DNA of 32,070 nucleotides from Actinomycetes bacterium. GTDB taxonomy: Bacteria; Actinomycetota; Actinomycetes; Streptosporangiales; Streptosporangiaceae. Location of the stretch: assembly GCA_025964635.1 (NCBI GenBank), contig JAOPYP010000587.1, forward strand, positions 1 through 32,070, given 5' to 3'. The notes under the pieces were generated by a model, which saw only the letters and a list, made by a program, of their open reading frames with translations, searched no databases and was not told the origin of the DNA. How positions within the stretch are numbered: the stretch's first letter is position 1; every line of letters begins with the position of its first letter. A program made the translations under genes and the position numbers. Positions 13,336 to 22,186 of the stretch are shown here, piece after piece.

Positions 13336-14319
13336 GTGTCACTACCCGAATTGAGCGCTTCGCGGGCTCAGGGAAAGGTTCCTGGCGGACAAGCCGTGCC
13401 TGTCCTGTTCATTGCCGGTTTCGGGCGCAGTGGGAGTACCCTTCTCGACCGTCTCCTGGGCAGTACCCCGGGACTCCATAGCGGTGGGGAGATGGGCGGT
13501 ATCTGGACGCAGGGCCTTATCGAGGACCGGCTTTGCTCGTGTGGCACCCGCTTTTCCTGCTGCCCCTTCTGGCAGGCTGTGGGTAGCACCAGCTTTTCCT
13601 CGCTGGGGACCCATGACATCGAGGCGATTGTCCGGTACGTGCGCAGCGTTTTCCCGGCGCGGAAGATGTGGCGGCTCCTCAGCTGCCGGACGAGAAGGAA
13701 GCTGGTGAGCTCGGCGCCGGCGAACTTCTTGGACATCACGGCCCGGCTTTACCAGGGGATGCGGACCGTGAGCACCCGGCAGGTCGTCGTCGACTCGTCG
13801 AAGCTGGCCACATATTTTGTCCTGCTGGCGCACGTATCTGTGGTGGACGTTCACGTAATCCATCTGGTCCGCGATCCACGTGCAGTGGCGCACTCGTGGA
13901 GGCGGCCCCGGGTAGCCGATCCGGACGGCCGCTCGACCATGCCGCGGTTTGGTGCCATCAAGTCCGCCGTACTCTGGCTGATCATGAATGTGGCCGTCGA
14001 ATGGGCAGCGCGGCGGCTGGATCTCCCGTACGTGCGTGTTCGTTACGAGGATCTCGTCGAGGACCCAGCCCGGATCGTCGGGGGCCTTCGGTCAGGGGTC
14101 CTGGGGGATGCGGGACCGGACGCCGGGGAAGCTGGGGGCCTGGTCGAGGAGAATGTCGACCTCGGCGTCGTCCACAGCATCTCGGGCAACCCGATGCGGT
14201 TTCGGCAAGGCCGCACGTCCATAGTCGGGGATGCTGATTGGAAGGTCGGCCCGCGAGGCCGAAGGGTGATCGTTGCGGCGATCACCCTCCCGCTGCGGTG
14301 GCGGTACGGCTACCGGTGA
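13336..14319 (+). CDS. Sulfotransferase family protein
   Basis: This 327-residue enzyme is a PAPS-dependent sulfotransferase by motif. The 5'-phosphosulfate loop FIAGFGRSGSTLL is near residues 25-37, and the 3'-phosphate motif HLVRDPRAVAHSW is at 176-188, with VVDSSK at 151-156 also typical. A cysteine cluster, CSCGTRFSCCPFW (residues 67-79), is a common feature of this bacterial subfamily. It would transfer sulfate from PAPS to a hydroxyl or amine, plausibly on a sugar of the adjacent polysaccharide. The GTG at 13336 has AAGGAG 5-6 bases upstream. It is co-directional with the epimerase and convergent with the minus-strand train. The sugar acceptor is inferred from context only. Confidence 0.9.
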   Translation: MSLPELSASRAQGKVPGGQAVPVLFIAGFGRSGSTLLDRLLGSTPGLHSGGEMGGIWTQGLIEDRLCSCGTRFSCCPFWQAVGSTSFSSLGTHDIEAIVRYVRSVFPARKMWRLLSCRTRRKLVSSAPANFLDITARLYQGMRTVSTRQVVVDSSKLATYFVLLAHVSVVDVHVIHLVRDPRAVAHSWRRPRVADPDGRSTMPRFGAIKSAVLWLIMNVAVEWAARRLDLPYVRVRYEDLVEDPARIVGGLRSGVLGDAGPDAGEAGGLVEENVDLGVVHSISGNPMRFRQGRTSIVGDADWKVGPRGRRVIVAAITLPLRWRYGYR

Positions 14320-14367
14320 CTGAGCACGAGGCGCCACGCGGCTCGCGGGCATTGGCGGGCGGTGACA

Positions 14368-15060
14368 TCAGATCGGACGCGCGATCGCCCGCACCCGGTA
14401 GGAGTGTCCTACCACACGACGCGTGATTCCCTCTGGGGCGTCGGTCACGAGCGTCTGCCAGCCCGCATCCGAAAGCAGCCTGCCCAGGGCCCCCTCGACG
14501 AACGAGTGCGGATGGCAAAGCACATTGGAATCCGTCGGGTGCAGGCGCCGGGTCACGTGACGCCATTTCATGAGACCGATGGCCGAGAACACGTTCACGC
14601 TGAAGAGCAGGCGGCCGTCCGATCGCACAAGACGCCGGCCCTCCTCCAGGATCGCCCGTGGACTCTGAGTGTGATCCACGACGTTGTCGCAGACGATGAG
14701 ATCGAAACTACCGTCATCCAGTGGGAGCCTTGTCGTTGCGTCGCCCTGGACGAAATCAGTACGCGACTGCAGATCGGTGACGAATCGGTCAACGGTGTCG
14801 TTGCCGCTGCTGACCATAAGACGGGCCAATGGGTCGACGCCGACACCGCGCCTGGTCGGCGTCAAGGCCGACCATCCAATGCCAAGAGGTCCGATCCCCA
14901 GCTCCAGCACGTTCGCGCCACCGAGGCCGTGCCGCGTGCCGAAGCGGACGAGGGCTGCAGTCTCGGCGATTTCGGCAAGCACGTCGGCTGCATCGCTTAC
15001 TGTGTGCTGCCAAACCGCCAACTCGTTCCTCTGGGCTTCCGCCCACGTGGATATCTCCAT
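14368..15060 (-). CDS. Class I SAM-dependent methyltransferase
   Basis: This 230-residue product has a methyltransferase Rossmann core. Motif I is VLELGIGPLGIG, the acidic residue after strand 2 is in GVGVDPLA, FVQGDATTRLPLDDGSFDLIVCDNVVDH covers motifs II-III, and GRLLFSVNVFS lies on strand 5. It is the last gene of the minus-strand train, 67 bases after the preceding glycosyltransferase gene, with a weak ribosome-binding site, so it may have separate expression. Strand 5 and the C-terminal HSFVEGALGRLLSDAGWQ match the Methyltransf_11/25 type used in surface-glycan and natural-product methylation. Substrate unknown; sugar O-methylation is inferred from location. Confidence 0.88.
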   Translation of the reverse strand: MEISTWAEAQRNELAVWQHTVSDAADVLAEIAETAALVRFGTRHGLGGANVLELGIGPLGIGWSALTPTRRGVGVDPLARLMVSSGNDTVDRFVTDLQSRTDFVQGDATTRLPLDDGSFDLIVCDNVVDHTQSPRAILEEGRRLVRSDGRLLFSVNVFSAIGLMKWRHVTRRLHPTDSNVLCHPHSFVEGALGRLLSDAGWQTLVTDAPEGITRRVVGHSYRVRAIARPI

Positions 15061-15127
15061 AGGATTGATGCTAGCAGTCTGTTATATATCGGATACTAAG
15101 AGTGAGCACGATCGGCGGCTGGAATTT

Positions 15128-16402
15128 CTACTCTGCCGCGCTGCCGTTGCCTTGACGGACCACCGGCTCGGCTCCGCGGGTGGAACGTGACCTGACGAGC
15201 ATCTCGTATCTCGACTCAACGTCGAGCATGTTCCTCTGGTAGTCGGCACGGTCCCGAACGAGGCGTTCGTTTTCCTCCCCTGCCCTCCGGACGAAGGTGT
15301 CGTCCTTCAGGCTTCTCATGAGGGCTGCCGAGACTGCGGCGGGGTCCCGGGCGGAAACGACGAGTCCGTTGATCCCGTCGCGGATCCATTCCCGGACCGA
15401 ATCGACGTCGCCGACCACCGGAAGGGCACCGCACGCCATGGCTTCCAGAAGCGTGTTCGGGGTGCCGTCGTGCTCACTCAGCGACACACTCAGCCGGCTC
15501 GAGCGAAAGGCATCGGCCATCAGTCGGTGGTCCAAGGTCGGCAGTAGGTGAACGCGCCTGCGGTCCAGCCGGGCGTCGATGATCATGTTCTCGGCATAGT
15601 GTGACCCGGCCATGCCCGGGCATACCACGTGGACCTCCGGAAAGGAACGGAGCACCGGAGGCAGCGCCTTGAAGAAGGTGTCGGTGCGGACGTACTCTCT
15701 GATTCCCCGGGGATTGAGAATGACCGTAGCCTGCTCAGGTATGCCCAGGCGTTGGCGGAGATCACTCCGACCCAGGTGAAAGACGCATGCGTCGACGCCA
15801 CCGTTTCCCGGGACGACCCAGGTCGGTCGATCGGCAGGAAATCCCCACTCACGTGCCATCCGGGCATCGCGATGACAGTCGCAGTGGAGGACTTCCGCGG
15901 TCGCCAGGGCCCGCCGTGTCGCCTTCGCCATCATCCGGGTACGGTCAGCGAACAGTGTGAAGTCATTGCCCCAGACGGAGACGATCACCGGAAGCCCGGT
16001 CAGTGCACCGGCCGCGATTCCCTCGAATGGGATGCGCATGGCATGGACGAGATCCGGCCGATGCTGGTCGACCAGCCTCTGCAATCGTCCTCGTTTGGCG
16101 TAAACCAGCGTGGGCCCGAAGAAGCTCCGGACGGCCGCCACCCGCCCCGGGGTCGCCCAGTGCCTGACGCGCGCTTTCATCGACGACCCGTGCGCCTGGT
16201 GTGGCCGTGGCGGAGCAGAGGCCCCGTCCCGCCCATGGCCGGGCAGCACGAGCGGCAGCGACGTCGTGTCGGCGCCTGGCAGCACATCGCCGGAGATCGG
16301 GTAGGAGGAGATGGCCTGAACCTCATGCCCCCGGTCCACGAAGTACCGGATCCATTGGACAGCGATCGGGCTCCGAAGATCGGCGAGGAAGGTAAGCCTC
16401 AT
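15128..16402 (-). CDS. GT4-family glycosyltransferase
   Basis: This 424-residue protein has the GT-B fold of family 4 retaining glycosyltransferases. The N-terminal acceptor domain starts MRLTFLADLRSPIAVQWIRYF. The C-terminal donor domain has NPRGIREYVRTDTFFKA, and the phosphate/ribose-binding region SLSEHDGTPNTLLEAMACG ends in the conserved LLEAMA. It should add one sugar to the lipid-linked repeat unit on the cytoplasmic face. The start ATG at 16402 overlaps the stop of the preceding glycosyltransferase by 4 bases (ATGA); an upstream in-frame ATG at 16432 would extend into that gene without support. Donor and linkage cannot be read from sequence. Confidence 0.92.
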   Translation of the reverse strand: MRLTFLADLRSPIAVQWIRYFVDRGHEVQAISSYPISGDVLPGADTTSLPLVLPGHGRDGASAPPRPHQAHGSSMKARVRHWATPGRVAAVRSFFGPTLVYAKRGRLQRLVDQHRPDLVHAMRIPFEGIAAGALTGLPVIVSVWGNDFTLFADRTRMMAKATRRALATAEVLHCDCHRDARMAREWGFPADRPTWVVPGNGGVDACVFHLGRSDLRQRLGIPEQATVILNPRGIREYVRTDTFFKALPPVLRSFPEVHVVCPGMAGSHYAENMIIDARLDRRRVHLLPTLDHRLMADAFRSSRLSVSLSEHDGTPNTLLEAMACGALPVVGDVDSVREWIRDGINGLVVSARDPAAVSAALMRSLKDDTFVRRAGEENERLVRDRADYQRNMLDVESRYEMLVRSRSTRGAEPVVRQGNGSAAE

Positions 16403-17472
16403 GCGACAGGTGTCACTGCGGAGACCGCGCACCGGGCCGCGGTCGCCATGGCCGCGGCCACCGTCTCCGGCCGGAAGGCTGCCCGGAGCCCGGACGGCAC
16501 GACTGCGCCCTGTGCGCGCCTGGCCGCATCGACCAGGTCCCGTGGTGTGGCCGTCGGCATTACGGCCACGGCCTCACCTGCCGCTTGTTCAAGGTCCGGC
16601 AAGGAGCCCACACCGGGGCCCACCACGATGGGCCGGAGTCCGACCAGGGCCTCGCAGGCCACAAGCGGCCAGGGATCCCTCCGGCTGGGGATAAGTATCA
16701 CGGCCGATTGCTCGAAGAGCCGTGCCTTTTCAGGCCCTTCGACAAAGCCGGCGTACTCCAGCCCAGGCAATTGGGCGGCGAGGGCGATCACGTCAGAACG
16801 CAAAGGACCATCGCCGGCCATGATCAGACGGGGGAACAACTGCAGGATCTGCGTGGCCGCGGCGAGGACGAGGTCCGCTCCCTTCCGTGGCGACAGTTCA
16901 CCGATGAACAGGGCTGCGCCGTGGCCCGGTGGCTGTCCGACCGCCCGCAGGTCGGGGGCGTCCACCGAGTTGGGCGCATGGTGACAGGGAAGTGCGGGAG
17001 CCAGCTGGCGGACGAATGCCTCTGATTCAGCGCCGGGAACGATCGCGGCCGAGCATGCCCTCAGGAAGCGCCGCCGAACGGTGCTGCTGACGACGCCCCG
17101 GTGCAGCCCGGTGCGCTGCGAGCTCTCCACCCAGCCGACGAGCGGCACTCTCTGCCGCCGCGCCCAGCGCATAGCGGCCCAGCAAGCGTGGACGTCCCAT
17201 CCGCCGAGCACGAGCGCCTGTGGCTTCAGATCGTCCAAGGTGGCACGGACACCGCGCGACACCTCCAATGTCCCGCGCCCGAGGTTGAGGCGGTGACCGG
17301 GGAGGACCACGACGCGGCAGCGCACCTCGGACCACTGGATGGTCCACCGCCGGTCAGGCGTCCGATCCTGTCGCGTCAGCACCAGCGTGAAGTCGCCGTC
17401 CAGTGCATCGCTCAGGCTATTGAACAGGGACACCCGGTAGGGGGCCAGCGATCGCTGGAACAGGGCGATCAT
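16399..17472 (-). CDS. GT4-family glycosyltransferase
   Basis: This 357-residue GT-B glycosyltransferase starts MIALFQRSLAPYRVSLFNSL, typical of GT4 enzymes of capsule and O-antigen loci. The donor domain carries FIGELSPRKGADLVLAAA, GDGPLRSDV, YAGFVEGPEKARLFEQ, and IPSRRDPWPLVACEALVG. In the last, the first acid of the usual E-x7-E pair is Asp, which occurs in other members. It overlaps both neighbours by 4 bases (stop of the flippase upstream, start of the next glycosyltransferase downstream), indicating translational coupling. It probably adds a sugar to the undecaprenyl-linked repeat unit. Confidence 0.92.
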   Translation of the reverse strand: MIALFQRSLAPYRVSLFNSLSDALDGDFTLVLTRQDRTPDRRWTIQWSEVRCRVVVLPGHRLNLGRGTLEVSRGVRATLDDLKPQALVLGGWDVHACWAAMRWARRQRVPLVGWVESSQRTGLHRGVVSSTVRRRFLRACSAAIVPGAESEAFVRQLAPALPCHHAPNSVDAPDLRAVGQPPGHGAALFIGELSPRKGADLVLAAATQILQLFPRLIMAGDGPLRSDVIALAAQLPGLEYAGFVEGPEKARLFEQSAVILIPSRRDPWPLVACEALVGLRPIVVGPGVGSLPDLEQAAGEAVAVMPTATPRDLVDAARRAQGAVVPSGLRAAFRPETVAAAMATAARCAVSAVTPVA

Positions 17473-19031
17473 GCCTGCCGGCCCGAGTCTGGCACCAGTA
17501 CACCCGAGTTCGCCGCCAGTGACGAGTCCGTCACGGGACGGGCGGCGGCGAGGTATCGCACGATCTGGTGGAAGGTGAGAAGTCCGGCCGCCATGGCGCC
17601 GATAGCGCTGAGGCCGATGATCGCGGTGCCCAGCCGTTGGCGTCCCCAGCCCAGCAGTACGACGAAGAAGGCCGCACAGATGACCGCGCCTGCTTCCCTG
17701 AGCACCGGCTTGCCTCCTGTTCCCTCTGATCGGTGGTATGCGCTCAGCCTGCGCGCCACAGGCGCCGCCTCGAAGACAGCCGAGCAGGCCAGCGCGGCTA
17801 CGGCGGCCCCGACCGTCGACCAGTGCGTGGCGGCGACGATCGCTACGGGAACCTGGAGGATCATGCTCGCGGCAAACCAGTACCGCAGTGAACCAATGCC
17901 GTTCTCTGACTGGATCTTGCGGTAAATAGGCCGGTACATGCTGCGGATGGTCTCAGTCAGGACGAAAACCAGGACGAGCCAGACGCCGTCCCCGTAACCG
18001 CGTCCGAAGACCACGCGCATCCCCTCCGGTCCGGCGGCCACGATAATAAAGGCCGCCGTGGCCCCGCCGGCCAGGGTCATCACGGAAAGCTGAGCCGCCA
18101 GGCGTGCGATGGCGCCCCGGGTTGTCGTGGCCGCCCGGCACAGGGACACCAGCAGGCTGTCGGAGAAGGGCGTGAAGAACCTCCGGACCAGGCTGCCCAC
18201 TTTCCACGCCAGTCCATAAACGGCCGCTGCGGCGGGCCCCACCACATGGCCTACGACAGCGATGCCGATGGCCATGCTTATCAGCGGCACGAGGTCGATC
18301 GCCAGCACCCCGGTGGACTCATACCACAGCCGGGCCCACCAGGCGAGGGTACGGACGGCGACCGAATCGATGCGTGACCGCGGCCAGCGCCGGTACGCGA
18401 CGAACATCAAGGCGATGTCAAAGGCGATCTCCACGGCCGTATAGCCAATGGCTACCGCGACTGCGGTTGCGAACCAGTACGCCGCCAGGACCGAAACAAT
18501 AGTCCCCGCGACAGCCGGTCCAGCGCCGAAGATGCGTTCCAGATCCATACGGCCCTGGGTCAGCATGCGCAGCGTATATGGCTGAAACCTGAGGTTGACT
18601 CCCATCGCCACGATGACCAGAATCGCAGCCAGCACCGGCATCCTCGTATGTGACATATACGGGCTGAGCAGGCCTCCCGGCACCAGGCAGGCGACCAGCA
18701 GGGTCACGGTGAGGATGGCGCTGCTCACCCGGTAGAAAGCCGTCGCGCTCTGCAGGGTGGAAGCCCCGTGGGCATCGGCGCCATCCGTGATCCTGCGCAG
18801 GAAGACGAGTGACATCCCCATATCGGCCACCGTCGCCAGGGCTGACAGGGACAGCAGTTGCGTCCACAGCCCGAACTCGTCCTTGCTGAGCAAGCGCGTC
18901 AGCAAGGGCAAGGCGAGGATCGAGACGGCCAGTGCCCCTTGGGACCAGATCCAGGCTGCGATCGTGTTCGCGAACAGTTCACTCCGGGCTCGTGCTGGTG
19001 CTCTTATGACATGACGGCCGTGGGCTCTCAC
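17469..19031 (-). CDS. Wzx-like oligosaccharide flippase
   Basis: This 520-residue polytopic membrane protein belongs to the polysaccharide biosynthesis (MOP/Wzx) superfamily. The N-terminal segment FANTIAAWIWSQGALAVSILALPLLTRLL followed by SKDEFGLWTQLLSLSALATVADMG is the family hallmark, and about 12-14 hydrophobic spans follow. It would flip the lipid-linked repeat unit across the membrane for polymerisation. I take the GTG at 19031, whose GTGA overlaps the stop of the polymerase gene by 4 bases; the same frame stays open far upstream, but that part overlaps the polymerase gene and has no membrane-protein character. Neighbouring wzy and glycosyltransferases support the role. Confidence 0.9.
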   Translation of the reverse strand: MRAHGRHVIRAPARARSELFANTIAAWIWSQGALAVSILALPLLTRLLSKDEFGLWTQLLSLSALATVADMGMSLVFLRRITDGADAHGASTLQSATAFYRVSSAILTVTLLVACLVPGGLLSPYMSHTRMPVLAAILVIVAMGVNLRFQPYTLRMLTQGRMDLERIFGAGPAVAGTIVSVLAAYWFATAVAVAIGYTAVEIAFDIALMFVAYRRWPRSRIDSVAVRTLAWWARLWYESTGVLAIDLVPLISMAIGIAVVGHVVGPAAAAVYGLAWKVGSLVRRFFTPFSDSLLVSLCRAATTTRGAIARLAAQLSVMTLAGGATAAFIIVAAGPEGMRVVFGRGYGDGVWLVLVFVLTETIRSMYRPIYRKIQSENGIGSLRYWFAASMILQVPVAIVAATHWSTVGAAVAALACSAVFEAAPVARRLSAYHRSEGTGGKPVLREAGAVICAAFFVVLLGWGRQRLGTAIIGLSAIGAMAAGLLTFHQIVRYLAAARPVTDSSLAANSGVLVPDSGRQA

Positions 19032-20443
19032 GGCGTAACCGAATGCCGCGACTTCCCGGTTCCAGGGGACCGGGAAAGGACTGGCGAGGGAGTTTCCGCC
19101 AGCACACGTGACCGTCGCCGACAGACCACAGCCGTCACGGCGAGGAGACCTGCGAATGAGGTGATCATGGGAGCAACAGCGCCACGGGTGAAGATGTCCA
19201 GCAGAACGGCTCCGCAGACCGCGGCGAACACGGCCTCCTGCAGAGTCGTCGCGCGGGCGAAGCGTCTGGAGATCAGTTCGATGAGCGCGCCCAGCAGCAA
19301 CGAGCCAATCATGACGCCGGGTAGCCCGAAGTTGGCGTACATCTCGCCGAACTCGGGGAAAGCCAGCCCGGAATTGCCCGGGTCCATCACCGCCGTGACC
19401 TGGACGATGGCACCTTCGGGCTTGCTGGTCCACAGCCCACGGGGAGCGAGGAAGACCGCTGCCTCCACGTAGCTGGTCCCGCCCAGGTACGGAATCTGGC
19501 TTGGCACGGTGCTGGCCAGGCCAGCCAGCGGAAGGAAAAGGTCGTTTCCAGACCCGATCGATGCGGTGACGACGGTTCGCACAGTTATCTGGCGGCTGTC
19601 GGCGGCCCCCCGGGCCACTCCGACGAGCCCTCCGAACACCACGAGTACGAGCACGCCGACTACCACCAGTCGCCGTGGGGCACGGCTTCTCGTGCTGGTC
19701 TTTAGGTAGACGAGGCAGGCGGCGAGTGCGACGGCGAAGAAGCGTCCTCGTTGACCACCGCCCAGGAGCACAAAGGTGGCCACAGAGGCAAAGAGAACGC
19801 CCGGCCAGCGGCTTGACCCACCGCAGCCCCAGCGGAGAGGAAGCAGGACCAGCGCCAGCCCGGCCACGCTCTGCAGTGCCACCGTATACCCGAGATACCC
19901 GGTTGTTTCGCGCGCGAAGGTGCCGTAACCGTTCGCGGTCGTATACACGAAGAAGTTGCGCAGGCTCGCGCCGCCCAGGGCGCTGAGGGCGATGACGGCC
20001 AGCACTCCAACGCAGACCGACCACCGCGCTGCCCGGTCGAGACGAGACGGTGACAGTTGTGGAGACAGCGTGACGAGGCCCGGAACCGGCCAGAACGTTC
20101 GCGCCACGATCGCCCCCGCCAGCATTCCGCATTGGGCCAGGGTCGCAATCTCGAGGGCTCGGACGATACCGCCGCTGTAGTTGTTTCCGGCGATCGTGGT
20201 CAGACCGAATAGCTGTGCGTCGGTAGCCGGGACGATCACGAACAGGAGCATCGCCGCCATTACTGCCGCGAACAATATTGAGAAGGACGGCCTGGTCAGC
20301 GTCCACACCACGGCCGCGATCCACGACAACCACAGGATTATCAGCCAGGAGTCGCCGGCCGAGCCCAGCGCCTGCACCTTCACGATCGCGAGGCCAGCAC
20401 CGGCCAATATAACGACGCACACACCGGCGATCCACCGGCTCAT
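19028..20443 (-). CDS. Wzy-like polysaccharide polymerase (O-antigen polymerase-type membrane protein)
   Basis: This 471-residue protein is strongly hydrophobic with about 12 membrane spans from its first residues (MSRWIAGVCVVILAGAGLAIV). A large loop sits before the last spans (around YLGGTSYVEAAVFLAPRGLW and GNSGLAFPEFGEMYANFG). That loop, with Pro, Glu and Gly residues, resembles the periplasmic-type loop of Wzy/oligosaccharide-repeat polymerases that contains LxPxxLW and FSxxGExY-like patterns. Wzy proteins are poorly conserved, so the call rests on topology, the loop and position between an aminotransferase and a flippase. It overlaps both neighbours by 4 bases. Its role would be to join repeat units outside the membrane. 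Confidence 0.82.
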   Translation of the reverse strand: MSRWIAGVCVVILAGAGLAIVKVQALGSAGDSWLIILWLSWIAAVVWTLTRPSFSILFAAVMAAMLLFVIVPATDAQLFGLTTIAGNNYSGGIVRALEIATLAQCGMLAGAIVARTFWPVPGLVTLSPQLSPSRLDRAARWSVCVGVLAVIALSALGGASLRNFFVYTTANGYGTFARETTGYLGYTVALQSVAGLALVLLPLRWGCGGSSRWPGVLFASVATFVLLGGGQRGRFFAVALAACLVYLKTSTRSRAPRRLVVVGVLVLVVFGGLVGVARGAADSRQITVRTVVTASIGSGNDLFLPLAGLASTVPSQIPYLGGTSYVEAAVFLAPRGLWTSKPEGAIVQVTAVMDPGNSGLAFPEFGEMYANFGLPGVMIGSLLLGALIELISRRFARATTLQEAVFAAVCGAVLLDIFTRGAVAPMITSFAGLLAVTAVVCRRRSRVLAETPSPVLSRSPGTGKSRHSVTP

Positions 20444-21507
20444 TCGATTCCCACCACCTTGCGAAGCGTCCGCCGGACATGCTCGATATCGCCATCGTGC
20501 AGTGACGGGTAGATTGGTACCGAGACGAGGTCCTGATACAGCCGATCAGACACGGGGAAATGGCCGCGTCCATCCCACTGGCGTGTAGGAACTGGCTGAC
20601 TGAACCCGACTCCATCGGCCCGTCCATGCTCCACCGCGCCTGCCGCATCGCCCGGGACCGCGATCAGATATCGCCACCAGGTCCCAGACGAATTGTCCGG
20701 CGCGCGAAGGACCCGATGAGCTTCCTCTCCCAGCGTCTCGTCGTACAGTCGCGCGATATCCGCACGGCGGGTCACGAACTCCGCGAGCCGTGTTAGCTGC
20801 GTTGCAGCCAAAGCGCAGGCCATGTCGGGAATTTTCGCGTGAGGAACGGGCGCGTCGGGTGGCAGGTCCGATTCCGGGTCGGTCCATCTTCTTGCCGCCT
20901 CGACGTCCTCGGCGGATCCCACCACAGCCCCTCCCTCCCCTCCGCACAGCATCTTGGTGGCTGAAAAAGACATGACGACGAAGCGGCCGAACGCACCTAC
21001 CGCACGTCCGAGCACGTGTCCGCCAACGCATGTCGTGGCGTCTTCGATCACAGCCAGCGGGGCGTCGGCGACCTCGGTCGCTGACGCCGCCGGAAGCCCG
21101 AACTGATGGATCAAAATCGCTACTTTGCACTGCCCGGCGAGTGATCTGAGGGTTCCGGGGGGGAACGACAAATCATCCGGGTCAGCATCGACCAGATAGG
21201 GGCGTCCTCCGGCCCGCACGACCGCGCGTTCGATCGATGCGCAGGCGAACGCCGGGATAGCCACCCGTTCGCCGACGACGTCCGCGACCCGAAGCGCCAC
21301 CTCCAAAGCTGCCGATCCCGACGACACGGCCAGGGCCGCAGGACGCTGGAAGGCCGCTGCAAGGGCATTCTCGAATTCCCTGCTCGCTTCACCCCCCGCG
21401 CCCACCCAGCCACGATCTAGCGTCCCCAGGACAGCCAGCCGCTCCTCGCGACCCAACTGCGGCCTCGAGTGCGGGATCAGCATGCCGTACGCGCTATCAG
21501 CCGACAT
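20440..21507 (-). CDS. DegT/DnrJ/EryC1-family sugar aminotransferase
   Basis: This pyridoxal-phosphate enzyme of 355 residues would transaminate a keto nucleotide sugar to give an amino sugar. The N-terminus is IPHSRPQLGREE; AVSSGSAALEVAL binds PLP phosphate; VIEDATTCVGG contains the PLP-nitrogen aspartate at about D156; the Schiff-base lysine is K185 in SFSATKMLCGGEGG. Start choice is uncertain: ATG 21507 overlaps the WbqC-family stop by 11 bases and has GGA at proper spacing, while ATG 21483 gives the more usual family N-terminus but no ribosome-binding site. The C-terminal part (VPIYPSLHDGDIEHVRRTL) is also typical. It lies in a tight block with PIG-L and WbqC-family genes. Confidence 0.93.
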   Translation of the reverse strand: MSADSAYGMLIPHSRPQLGREERLAVLGTLDRGWVGAGGEASREFENALAAAFQRPAALAVSSGSAALEVALRVADVVGERVAIPAFACASIERAVVRAGGRPYLVDADPDDLSFPPGTLRSLAGQCKVAILIHQFGLPAASATEVADAPLAVIEDATTCVGGHVLGRAVGAFGRFVVMSFSATKMLCGGEGGAVVGSAEDVEAARRWTDPESDLPPDAPVPHAKIPDMACALAATQLTRLAEFVTRRADIARLYDETLGEEAHRVLRAPDNSSGTWWRYLIAVPGDAAGAVEHGRADGVGFSQPVPTRQWDGRGHFPVSDRLYQDLVSVPIYPSLHDGDIEHVRRTLRKVVGIE

Positions 21508-22186
21508 TCCGATCCAAAGACGCCTGGGACAAGATCCCCCGTGCCGTCGGGACTCCCGCATTGGCCAGGAGGTCGAGAATCGACGGGTCCGCCAATCCCC
21601 GCCGCGTCACGGGCGCCTTCCAGTCCTGCACCATGACGTCCACGCCCTCTTGCCGGAAGCGCTCCAGGGGCAGGTAGGACACTCCGGGTCGGCCTGAGAT
21701 ATAGGACGTCCCCCCGACCGCCTTGACCAGGTCGAGGACTAGGTCCCCTTTTGCCGAGTGCACATCGAGCTCAGAGCTGCGGACAACACGGGTGTCGGGC
21801 GCAAGAAGGCTTTGGCAGCCCTGAAACGTTCGCCAGCAGATTTCGGCTATCGTCTCCGCCTCGTGCTCATAGACCGCTTCCACCGTCGGCGCGACCGTGG
21901 CCCAGTGCGAGCGCTTGGCGTAGCAGTGGCGGATGGTCAGCATGTGCCGCCGCCATGCCGGCTGCACCCCGGCCTCGGACCACAGGACGAGTCTCGATCC
22001 CTTCAGGGGGAGGCGCAGGACCACCGGCCTCCCATCGGTCGCCTCGACCACCGTCCTGTCTTCCCACTTCGTGGCCGAGCGGGAGAACTTGACCGAGTCG
22101 AGCCAGATGTACACGTCACTCGCCAGGATGCGATTCCAGACGTGCGTCCGCGCCCAGTAGGTCGGCTGTAGAATGGACACCCTCAC
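21497..22186 (-). CDS. WbqC-family protein
   Basis: This 229-residue product matches the WbqC-like family found in O-antigen and capsule loci. The family-defining start is RVSILQPTYWARTHVWNRIL, followed by SDVYIWLDSVKFSRSATKWEDRT (usually a D-V-Q/Y-F-x-R pattern). A second signature region is YISGRPGVSYLPLERF. The molecular function of WbqC-like proteins is not established as far as I know; they commonly sit beside DegT aminotransferases, suggesting a role with amino sugars. The start is a GTG whose GTGA overlaps the PIG-L stop by 4 bases, and its end overlaps the aminotransferase by 11 bases if the longer start is used. Confidence 0.87.
   Translation of the reverse strand: MRVSILQPTYWARTHVWNRILASDVYIWLDSVKFSRSATKWEDRTVVEATDGRPVVLRLPLKGSRLVLWSEAGVQPAWRRHMLTIRHCYAKRSHWATVAPTVEAVYEHEAETIAEICWRTFQGCQSLLAPDTRVVRSSELDVHSAKGDLVLDLVKAVGGTSYISGRPGVSYLPLERFRQEGVDVMVQDWKAPVTRRGLADPSILDLLANAGVPTARGILSQASLDRNVG

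Noticed and set aside
19032..20648. Upstream in-frame extension of the flippase frame to over 1000 codons
   Set aside because: This part overlaps the Wzy-like gene in another frame, has no membrane-protein character, and the GTGA overlap at 19028-19031 gives a proper start.
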